Origin: an uncultured Oscillospiraceae bacterium
GTDB lineage: Bacteria; Bacillota; Clostridia; Oscillospirales; Oscillospiraceae
Assembly (NCBI GenBank): GCA_934590355.1
Contig: CAKTOX010000005.1
Coordinates: forward strand, 1 to 64,000
DNA: 64,000 nucleotides
Direction: 5' to 3'
Shown here in pieces: positions 57,489-64,000 of the stretch. The notes below the pieces were generated by a model. The model ran no database searches, was not told the DNA's origin, and saw only the letters and a list, made by a program, of their open reading frames with translations. Positions within the stretch are counted from its first letter, which is position 1; each line of letters opens with the position of its first letter. The position numbers and the translations under genes were made by a program.

Positions 57489-59177
57489 ATGGAAAACAGT
57501 ACTGATAAATATATAGGAAGAATGCTCGATGACCGATATGAGATCATCGAACTCATAGGCTCCGGTGGCATGGCAAACGTATATAAGGCGCTTTGCCACA
57601 GACTTAACCGCTATGATGCCGTCAAGATAATGCGCGACGAAACCGCCCAGAACGAGGAATTCCGCAAGCGTTTTCGCGCCGAATCTCAGGCGGTAGCGAT
57701 GCTTTCACATCCAAACATAGTGTCGGTCTACGATGTCAGCCACAGTGACGATGTGGAGTATATCGTCATGGAGCTTATTGATGGGATCACGCTCAAGGAG
57801 TATCTGCGTCAAAAGGGTGCAATAGCCCCCTCTGAAGCCCTCGACTTTACCATGCAGATAGCAAAAGCGCTTGAGCATGCGCACGGAAAGGGCATTATCC
57901 ATCGCGACATTAAGCCGCAGAACATTATGCTGCTCAAAAACGGCATGATAAAGGTCGCCGATTTCGGCATAGCCTCGCTTCAAAACGACATTGAGGAAAG
58001 TAACGGCGAGACGGTGGGCTCCGTGCATTATATTGCCCCCGAGCAGGCGCGCGGCGCCGCTCCGGATGCGAGAAGTGATATTTACTCTCTCGGCATCGTC
58101 ATGTACGAAATGCTCACGGGACGCCTGCCGTATGTCGGAGACACTGATGTCGAGGTTGCCGTAAAGCATATGAACATGGTGCCGATTTCACCGCGCGAGA
58201 TAGTCCCGGGAATACCCGAGGAGCTTGAGAGAATATGCCTCAAGGCGATGGATGCGGATATAGACAAGCGTTATCAGACCGCCGGTGAGCTGCTTTGCGA
58301 TCTTGAGCAGTTCAGAAAGCAGAACCTCACGGCGCACGTGCTTGAGGACAGCGACAGTGTGCTTATTGACTCTGATGACACACCGCGCAGAAGTAAAAAG
58401 AATAAGCGCGGCAGCAGACTTTCGTTCAGCATCGGCTTTTTCGCAGTGCTGCTCGTAATAATTCTCGGCTTTGTGTTCGTCTATACCTATCTTCTCAAGG
58501 ATATGTTTACAGACCCCGTCAAAATAAAGGTCGAGAACTTTGTCGGGCGCTACTATGAGGATGTCATAAACGACAAGGATTTTAAGAAAATATACGATTT
58601 TAAGGTCACCTTCAAGGTCGACTCCGAGCATGAATACGGCATTATCCTTTCTCAGGATCCCGATGCGGGGCGCAGCAGAGCCGTCAGTGAAAACGGCGGT
58701 AAGATAATCGTCGAGCTCGTTTGCGCGACCAAAACCGAAAGCGACCAAAAGCGTCTGCTCAAGGTGCCTAACATTATAAACCGCAGCAGGGAAGACGCGA
58801 TAAGCATTATCCAGGATGCGGGCTTCACATATTCCGTTACTCAGGTGGCATCGGACAGCATCACAAAGGGTTATGTTATCAGCACGGATCCCGTTGCGGG
58901 CGCAGCAGCCGAGGAGGACAGCGAGGTCAAGATCGTCATAAGCAAGGGTCCCGATATCGTCATGACCCAAATGCCGCAGCTGAAGGGACTTTCTCAGGAA
59001 GATGCCATCAAAAAGATCGAGAGCAGTAAGCTCAGCGTCGGAACGATAAGTAAGGCGGAAAGTGACCTCGAAGCGGGCACGGTCATAGAGCAGAATGTTG
59101 CTGCCGGAACCCAAGTGGAGGAGCACACGAAGATAAATATCACCATATCCTCCGGCCCATCAGGAAACGGAGGTTGA
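57489..59177 (+). CDS. prkC: PASTA-domain Ser/Thr protein kinase
   Basis: A membrane sensor kinase for muropeptide or lipid II signals. 562 residues: Hanks-type kinase domain (about 17-275) with the glycine loop GSGGMA (24-29), K46, catalytic D140 in HRDIKPQN, DFG at 158-160 and the APEQ segment; then a basic juxtamembrane part, a membrane helix at 313-336 and three extracellular PASTA repeats (about 345-412, 413-482 and 483-555). In Bacillus PrkC drives germination by muropeptides. No T run or hairpin separates it from rsgA, which begins at the next base. Confidence 0.95.
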   Translation: MENSTDKYIGRMLDDRYEIIELIGSGGMANVYKALCHRLNRYDAVKIMRDETAQNEEFRKRFRAESQAVAMLSHPNIVSVYDVSHSDDVEYIVMELIDGITLKEYLRQKGAIAPSEALDFTMQIAKALEHAHGKGIIHRDIKPQNIMLLKNGMIKVADFGIASLQNDIEESNGETVGSVHYIAPEQARGAAPDARSDIYSLGIVMYEMLTGRLPYVGDTDVEVAVKHMNMVPISPREIVPGIPEELERICLKAMDADIDKRYQTAGELLCDLEQFRKQNLTAHVLEDSDSVLIDSDDTPRRSKKNKRGSRLSFSIGFFAVLLVIILGFVFVYTYLLKDMFTDPVKIKVENFVGRYYEDVINDKDFKKIYDFKVTFKVDSEHEYGIILSQDPDAGRSRAVSENGGKIIVELVCATKTESDQKRLLKVPNIINRSREDAISIIQDAGFTYSVTQVASDSITKGYVISTDPVAGAAAEEDSEVKIVISKGPDIVMTQMPQLKGLSQEDAIKKIESSKLSVGTISKAESDLEAGTVIEQNVAAGTQVEEHTKINITISSGPSGNGG

Positions 59178-60050
59178 ATGGAAGGCACGATAATAAAGGC
59201 GCTCAGCGGGTTTTACTACGTTGATTTCGACGAGAAAATATATGAGTGCCGTGCGCGCGGAAAATTTAGACTCGACGGGACTTCGCCTTTGGTTGGCGAC
59301 AGGGTCAGCTTTGACCCGGACGGCAGTAAGGGCTTTGTGACCGCCGTGCATGAGCGCAAGAATTTCTTCATTCGCCCCGCGGTTGCCAATATCGACACAC
59401 TTGTTTTTATTGCAGCGAACACAAATCCCGTGACAGACCCGTTTCTTATAGATCGCGTGTCGGTCATATGCGAGGAGGCCGGCTGTGAGCTCGTCGTGTG
59501 CATAAACAAAACTGACATCGATCCCGCGGAGGACTTATATTCCTCCTATTGCAGAGCGGGATTTGAGACCTTCAGAGTCAGCGCCGAAACAGGCAAGGGC
59601 ATCGCGGAGTTAAAACGCTCGCTCACAGGCAAAATATGTGCGTTTACAGGTAACTCAGGCGTCGGTAAATCGAGCATATTAAATACGATGCTGCCCGGAC
59701 TATCGCTCGAGGTCGGCGATGTCAGCCAAAAGCTCGGTCGCGGCCGCCATACAACGCGCCATGTTGAGCTGTTTGACGCGGGAGAAGGTACCTTCATTGC
59801 CGATACCCCCGGCTTTGCGTCGTTTGAGATCGAAATGATGCAAAGCATTGAAAAAACAAGGCTCCAGCATGATTTTCGGGATTTTGCACCGTATATAGGA
59901 CAGTGCAGATTTGACGATTGCGCGCACATTAAAGAGCCCGGCTGCGCCGTGACCGAGGCTGTCAAAAACGGCGATATAGTCAAAAGCCGATATGATTCGT
60001 ACACGAGGCTGTACGACATGATAGCCAAGAATAAGTTTTGGGAAAAATGA
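59178..60050 (+). CDS. rsgA: Ribosome small subunit-dependent GTPase A
   Basis: A circularly permuted GTPase of late 30S maturation. 290 residues: OB-fold (about 1-65), G4 motif NKTD, P-loop GNSGVGKSS, DTPGF, and a C-terminal zinc knuckle with Cys-His residues (CRFDDCAHIKEPGC). ATG directly follows the prkC stop. rpe and thiN, which follow in many genomes, are absent. Confidence 0.95.
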   Translation: MEGTIIKALSGFYYVDFDEKIYECRARGKFRLDGTSPLVGDRVSFDPDGSKGFVTAVHERKNFFIRPAVANIDTLVFIAANTNPVTDPFLIDRVSVICEEAGCELVVCINKTDIDPAEDLYSSYCRAGFETFRVSAETGKGIAELKRSLTGKICAFTGNSGVGKSSILNTMLPGLSLEVGDVSQKLGRGRHTTRHVELFDAGEGTFIADTPGFASFEIEMMQSIEKTRLQHDFRDFAPYIGQCRFDDCAHIKEPGCAVTEAVKNGDIVKSRYDSYTRLYDMIAKNKFWEK

Positions 60051-60262
60051 ATAACAGCACTGCCCCCGGCATAGTGTTTATAAAAACGCTTATGCAGGGG
60101 GCGGTTTTTTTGCGTAAAGGTCCGTGTGCGCTGTTTGCTGTCATTGCGATAGCATCGGGTGTGATAATTATACTCTCGCTCATTCTTCCGACGCAGTTTT
60201 GGTGGTTTATGTTTGCCGCGGCGCTTATATGCCTCGGCGTTTGGCTTTTCAGATGTCGGTGA
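60047..60262 (+). CDS. Small hydrophobic protein overlapping rsgA
   Basis: A 71-residue frame with a short polar start and two hydrophobic stretches (about residues 29-48 and 50-68), which would be a small two-helix membrane protein. It starts at an ATG overlapping the rsgA stop by 4 bases with a GGGAAAA just before. Family unknown. A strong terminator hairpin occupies its first 60 bases, so either it is made from read-through or another start, or it is not a gene. Confidence 0.5.
   Translation: MNNSTAPGIVFIKTLMQGAVFLRKGPCALFAVIAIASGVIIILSLILPTQFWWFMFAAALICLGVWLFRCR
60059..60111 (+). terminator. Strong terminator after rsgA, inside the small hydrophobic frame
   Basis: A 15-base arm (60059-60073) pairs with 60091-60105 with one mismatch and one T-G, built on GCCCCC/GGGGGC, and the 17-base loop can pair further (GTGTTT with AAACGC). 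Seven T follow (60105-60111). Confidence 0.8.
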
Positions 60263-60322
60263 TGCATACAAGGGGCTTATCCGGCATAGTCTGTACAAAA
60301 CAAGTTTTCAAGGAGCATGGTA

Positions 60323-61780
60323 ATGGAAATTGAACTTAAATGCAGGGAAAGAAGCAGGTATAAAAGGCTGTGCACATCACGTTCGCAGACGGTTGCCGAG
60401 AACGAGCTAATTATTCCCGACACAAAGGAGGATATACTCCGCATCGTCTGCTGCCGTAACCAGTGCCGTATTAAAGAGAAAAACGTTACGAATGACTGTG
60501 TGAGCATGACGGGCGAAATATGCGCAACAGTCTTGTATGTCCCTGAAAGCGGAGCGGGCGTGCGCAGCACCGAAACGGTGCTTCCGTTTGAGCTGAACTT
60601 TGACGCGCAGGGCGCCGACAGCACATGCATTTGCATCACGAGGATTGTTTGCACCGGTGTTGATGCAAAGGCGGTCAACCCACGAAAAATATCACTCAGT
60701 GCAAGCGTAACGATGGAGCAAAGCTGTTATAAATACCTTGATGTCCGCTGGTTTCAGATACCGGAGAATACCGGTGATAAGCTGTTTTTCAAAGAAAGTG
60801 AGCTGCAATTCACGGAAACGGTTTTCGCCGGAGAAAAAAACCTCGGTATAGAAGATGATATTTCGCTTCCGGAAGAATTAAGCGAAGCTGCGCTTGTTAA
60901 AGCGTTTGCAGTTTTTTCGGATTGCGGCAGCGAAATCGTCGGAAATAAGCTCGTAATAAAAGGCGACTGCAATATCGAGGCACTTTTCATCCTTAACGAC
61001 GAGCTGCGCACCTGCGCTTTTAAACTGCCTTTTTCGCAGTTATTTACGCTGCCTGAGGAAGCGCCGTCACCCGAAGCGTGCATAACACCGATGCTGACAG
61101 GTCAGCACTATGAGGTGTTTGACGGTAAGCTCTCGGTTGATATTCGCGCCGCGGTACAGATCGTTTGCATACAGGCGCAGAAGGAAGAATTTCTAAGTGA
61201 CGCCTATTCATGCCGCAACAAGCTGAGCATTGAAAAAAGCAGAGTGAGCGTTATAAAAAGCTGCTCATGCGAACGCCGCGACAGCAGGCTCAGCCTATCA
61301 TACAGCTCAGATTACGGCGTGCAAGGCGTCGTGTCGGCGTATGCCGCGTCAGAGTGCCCGGAGCGCTTGGACGGCGCCGTTTCTGTGCCCGTGACAGCCG
61401 ACGTTATCTATATTGACGGCGAGGGCAGCCTTCGCTCATGCCGTGTGCGCGCTAAAGCGGAGCTTGAGGAAGCAAAAGGCGACATTTGCGTTCACGGCGT
61501 ATCCGCATCTGCCGCTTTTGAGGGCAGCACCATAACGGTCAAGGTTATTTTAAACTACACAAGCTGCGAGCATTCGTGCGAGGACATTGAAATGATCGTC
61601 GGCATTACCGAGCTTGACGAGAACGTGGAAAAGCCGAGCGCAAACGCTTATATGTGCCCGACTGAGGGCAACCTTTGGGAGCTCGCCAAGAGGTATAACT
61701 CCGATGTGGAGCTTATAAAGAAAGTAAATTCTATCGAGGACGAAATTCCCGACAGACTGCTGCTCATACCAGTCATTTGA
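60323..61780 (+). CDS. SipL-like spore coat morphogenesis protein (DUF3794 and LysM)
   Basis: 485 residues: DUF3794 (SPOCS) domains through most of the protein, starting with TVAENELIIPDTKEDILRIV, and a C-terminal LysM domain (about 440-484, GNLWELAKRYNSDVELIKK). This layout is that of SipL, which in Clostridioides binds SpoIVA by its LysM domain and starts coat assembly, and of SpoVID in Bacillus. AAGGAG (60310-60315) is 7 bases before the ATG at 60323 but 1 base before the one at 60317, so the later start is chosen. It is 10 bases upstream of spoIIIAA, and no promoter was found between them. Confidence 0.85.
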   Translation: MEIELKCRERSRYKRLCTSRSQTVAENELIIPDTKEDILRIVCCRNQCRIKEKNVTNDCVSMTGEICATVLYVPESGAGVRSTETVLPFELNFDAQGADSTCICITRIVCTGVDAKAVNPRKISLSASVTMEQSCYKYLDVRWFQIPENTGDKLFFKESELQFTETVFAGEKNLGIEDDISLPEELSEAALVKAFAVFSDCGSEIVGNKLVIKGDCNIEALFILNDELRTCAFKLPFSQLFTLPEEAPSPEACITPMLTGQHYEVFDGKLSVDIRAAVQIVCIQAQKEEFLSDAYSCRNKLSIEKSRVSVIKSCSCERRDSRLSLSYSSDYGVQGVVSAYAASECPERLDGAVSVPVTADVIYIDGEGSLRSCRVRAKAELEEAKGDICVHGVSASAAFEGSTITVKVILNYTSCEHSCEDIEMIVGITELDENVEKPSANAYMCPTEGNLWELAKRYNSDVELIKKVNSIEDEIPDRLLLIPVI

Positions 61781-61790
61781 GGTAAAGAAA

Positions 61791-62657
61791 ATGCGAGCAT
61801 ATGATGAAGCCGTAAAGCTGCTGCCGTCAAAAACGGCGGCGCAGCTCGGCGGAGTAACGGAAAATGCTGAGGAATTCAGGCTGAGAATCGGATTTGAGCC
61901 TACCGCTCTGATAGACGGTGTGCATGTGCCTCTTGCAGGCGGCGTTATAGACGCAAACGACATAGCCTCGGTTTTGGAAAAGGCAACTCATGCCTCCGTT
62001 CATGCATTTAAGGAGGACATAGCCAAGGGCTTCATAGGCTGCCGCTGCGGTATACGACTCGGACTGTGCGGTACAGGTGTGTGCAGCGGCGGTGCAGTCA
62101 CTACGCTGCGTGAGTTAAGCTCCGTGTGCATCAGAATACCGCACGAGCTGCGATGCACACTATGCGAACCCCTACTTGCCCTTATGCGTGACAGCAGAGC
62201 AAATATCCTCATTCTATCTCCGCCCGGAGGCGGCAAGACAACGCTTTTGCGCGAATTTGTAAGAGTTCTTTCGAGCGGCGGTGTGCGCGTGTCCGTAGCC
62301 GACGAGAGGGGCGAGATAGCGGCGGTTTATGCCGGCAGGCCGCAATTTGATCTCGGAAAGAGCTGCGACGTCATGACGGATGTACCGAAGGCGCAGGCGG
62401 TTATGATGCTGCTGCGCTCGATGAATCCGCAGGTGATCGCAATGGACGAGCTATCCTCGTCTGATGACATAGGCGCTGCGCTTAGTGCTGCCGGCTGCGG
62501 CGTTAGGCTCATTGCGACCGTTCACGCCGCCTCGGCTCACGATTTGTCCAAGCGTCCTGTTTACAGAGAGCTTATAAGTAGCGGAATTTTTACCGATATC
62601 GTCACGATACATAATGAAAACGGTCAACGCAGTTATTCATGTGAGGTGCTGTCATGA
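61791..62657 (+). CDS. spoIIIAA: Stage III sporulation protein AA
   Basis: The ATPase of the SpoIIIA-SpoIIQ channel between mother cell and forespore. 288 residues, related to secretion ATPases of type II/IV: Walker A SPPGGGKTT (K149), the ADERGEIAAVY segment, and MDELSS as Walker B; an N-terminal domain precedes. It overlaps spoIIIAB by 4 bases. Confidence 0.96.
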   Translation: MRAYDEAVKLLPSKTAAQLGGVTENAEEFRLRIGFEPTALIDGVHVPLAGGVIDANDIASVLEKATHASVHAFKEDIAKGFIGCRCGIRLGLCGTGVCSGGAVTTLRELSSVCIRIPHELRCTLCEPLLALMRDSRANILILSPPGGGKTTLLREFVRVLSSGGVRVSVADERGEIAAVYAGRPQFDLGKSCDVMTDVPKAQAVMMLLRSMNPQVIAMDELSSSDDIGAALSAAGCGVRLIATVHAASAHDLSKRPVYRELISSGIFTDIVTIHNENGQRSYSCEVLS

Positions 62658-63163
62658 GACTCATTGCCGCAGGGTTAATTGTTTTTTCCTGCACCGCTCT
62701 CGGGATAATAAAGGCGCACGGTTTATCAGAGCTTGACAGGACGTATTCGGCACTCATATCGGCTCTTGAGCTTATGAAAGGCGAAATATGTACGTCACGC
62801 GCTCCGCTCGATGCTGCTTTGAGTCTTGCCCTGCAAAGCTCGGACAAGACTGTAAGTTCATTTTTCGATGCAGTAATTTCGGGACTTAACGCGCTCGAGG
62901 ACAGTACATTCGGAAATATATGGACTATATCGGTTCAAAACGAGTTGACTGTATTGCCGAAAAGCTGCGCGCAAGTCCTCGTATCGCTCGGAAATTCTTT
63001 GGGCCGCTATGACGCGGATATACAGAAATGCGCCATTGAGCGCTGCTCGGCGCAGATTGAGGCGGCGCAGCGCTCTTTGCGTGAAGCTGCGACTGTCAAC
63101 AAAAGAATGTATGTCGGTACAGGCTCAGCGGCGGGACTTATAATTGCCATAATCATGGTTTGA
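62654..63163 (+). CDS. spoIIIAB: Stage III sporulation protein AB
   Basis: 169 residues of mostly helical membrane-linked protein, related to the GspF-like ring part of secretion systems; N-terminal helix (about 3-20) and C-terminal helix (about 150-168). Typical length. It works with SpoIIIAA in the feeding channel. Confidence 0.92.
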   Translation: MRLIAAGLIVFSCTALGIIKAHGLSELDRTYSALISALELMKGEICTSRAPLDAALSLALQSSDKTVSSFFDAVISGLNALEDSTFGNIWTISVQNELTVLPKSCAQVLVSLGNSLGRYDADIQKCAIERCSAQIEAAQRSLREAATVNKRMYVGTGSAAGLIIAIIMV

Positions 63164-63178
63164 GATTACGGAGGAAAA

Positions 63179-63373
63179 ATGGAAGTTGAGCTCATTTTCA
63201 AAATTGCCGCCGTCGGCATACTCGTAGCGGTGCTGAATATCCTTCTGACCCGCTCGGGCAGGGACGAGCAGGCACTTATGACGACCATCGCGGCGCTCGT
63301 TGTCGTGCTTATTGTCGTTGTTGAAAAAATAAGCGACCTCTTCGGTCTTATAAAGACTCTGTTCCAATTATAA
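63179..63373 (+). CDS. spoIIIAC: Stage III sporulation protein AC
   Basis: 64 residues with two membrane helices, the normal size. The AVGILVAVLNILLTRSGRDEQA stretch is the family signature. GGAGG lies 6-7 bases before the ATG. Shares one base with spoIIIAD. Confidence 0.93.
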   Translation: MEVELIFKIAAVGILVAVLNILLTRSGRDEQALMTTIAALVVVLIVVVEKISDLFGLIKTLFQL

Positions 63374-63759
63374 TGGACATCGTTATTAAAGCCGCGGCAA
63401 TTGCGGTCATTGCGGTCATGTGCATACTGCTTATCAGCAAAAGTAACGGCGAGCTTTCGCTTGCGGCAGCTCTGACCGTGACGGCGGTGATCTGTATATC
63501 TGCCGTGCAGATGCTTGCGGATATCGCTGATTTAATTAAATACGCGATAAGCCTTGCCGGGATCGGCGGTGCGGTGTTTCTGCCGATTTTAAAGTGCACG
63601 GGCATAGCGATAGTCGTGCACATAGGCGCAGGACTGTGCAAGGACGCGGGGCAAAGCTCGATCGCAGCTTCGCTTGAGCTTGCGGGTTCTGCCGCGGCGC
63701 TGTTTACCGTACTGCCGCTTATGCGCTCACTTTTGGATACAATAGGCGGTCTGATATGA
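63373..63759 (+). CDS. spoIIIAD: Stage III sporulation protein AD
   Basis: 128 residues with four membrane helices; a membrane component of the SpoIIIA complex. It begins at the last base of spoIIIAC and overlaps spoIIIAE by 4 bases. Confidence 0.93.
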   Translation: MDIVIKAAAIAVIAVMCILLISKSNGELSLAAALTVTAVICISAVQMLADIADLIKYAISLAGIGGAVFLPILKCTGIAIVVHIGAGLCKDAGQSSIAASLELAGSAAALFTVLPLMRSLLDTIGGLI

Positions 63760-64000
63760 AAAAACTGCTGTTAATAATTATATTCTCTGCTTTTCTGACA
63801 GCGTCGTGCTGTGCAGAGCCATATGATGAAGCCGAGCTTTTAGCCTCGCTGCCTAACTACGCAGCGGAGCTTGCGGGTGATTCAAGCTCAGACTCACAAG
63901 CCGCGCTTGACAGCACTGTCAAGGCGTTTACGGAAGAGCTTGGACGCGGCATCGGCGGAGCGATTAAACGTTCTCTCGGCATTGTTGCGGTCGCTATTAT
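63756..64000 (+). CDS. spoIIIAE: Stage III sporulation protein AE, partial
   Basis: The first 81 codons of a gene cut by the window end. A signal-peptide-like helix (about residues 2-20, with SCC) is followed by a polar acidic part and LGRGIGGAIKRSLGIVAVAI, the start of the multi-helix region. Position after spoIIIAD makes the call. spoIIIAF to AH would follow. Confidence 0.88.
   Translation, partial: MKKLLLIIIFSAFLTASCCAEPYDEAELLASLPNYAAELAGDSSSDSQAALDSTVKAFTEELGRGIGGAIKRSLGIVAVAI

Noticed and set aside
60265..60272. CATACAAG as a sigma-E -10 box for the SipL-like and spoIIIA genes
   Set aside because: No acceptable -35 element lies 14-16 bases upstream; one box alone is too weak.
1..64000. 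CRISPR arrays, insertion sequences, prophage, defence systems, rRNA genes
   Set aside because: No regularly spaced repeats, transposase, integrase, phage structural gene, recognised defence gene or rRNA was found in the window.

Overview
The window comes from a spore-forming member of the Clostridia, most like the Oscillospiraceae and relatives. The grounds are sporulation genes (bofA, gerW, a SipL-like gene, spoIIIAA to spoIIIAE), single-membrane features (SLH surface protein, PASTA kinase PrkC, CdaA, RemA), an IspH-S1 fusion typical of Clostridia, and moderately GC-rich coding sequence with AT-rich sigma-A promoters. Species cannot be set from the sequence alone. I see no phage, insertion sequence, CRISPR array or rRNA; most of the window is conserved core chromosome.

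Layout. 0-4.1 kb: an exonuclease gene divergent from ddl-murF (peptidoglycan precursor), then bofA and yaaL on the minus strand. 4.1-10.1 kb: an AT-rich tandem repeat, an unassigned structured RNA with a terminator, a divergent type IIA topoisomerase pair (parE-like, zinc-ribbon membrane protein, parC-like), a YitT permease-like gene and tRNA-Gly(GCC). 10.1-17.4 kb: the accessory-looking part, with a 1919-residue SLH-anchored PHP-hydrolase surface protein (minus strand), a YibE/F membrane protein and tRNA-Pro(CGG). 17.5-25.4 kb: a small membrane protein with a SpoIVFB-like M50 protease, a radical SAM/DUF2344 pair, rplS with a probable L19 leader, lepB-rbgA-rnhB-yraN and thrC. 25.4-37.7 kb: a DUF1540 peptide, a phosphoesterase, the protein-quality group tig-clpP-clpX-lon-engB, then a second M50 protease, scpA-scpB, DUF2953-gerW, dacB and rluB.

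37.8-64 kb: an RpiR-type regulator with an oxidoreductase, cmk and ispH-rpsA; carD-ispD-ispF; a DUF3343/cysteine desulfurase pair; cdaA-cdaR; rseC-yicC-remA-gmk-rpoZ-priA-def-fmt-rsmB-rlmN-prpC-prkC-rsgA as one tightly packed run; then a SipL-like gene and the spoIIIA operon, cut by the window end in spoIIIAE. Most genes in these runs overlap by 1-8 bases or are a few bases apart, so translational coupling is the rule.

The genes serve cell-wall synthesis, ribosome and tRNA maturation, isoprenoid synthesis, chromosome segregation, c-di-AMP and Ser/Thr phosphorylation signalling, and sporulation. The points most worth following are the unassigned RNA at 4245-4407, the divergent topoisomerase pair, the internal translation (and possibly transcription) start for S1 inside ispH-rpsA, the three helically phased TTGTTGAT sites at the carD promoter, and a strong terminator hairpin placed inside the start of a small membrane-protein gene at 60 kb.
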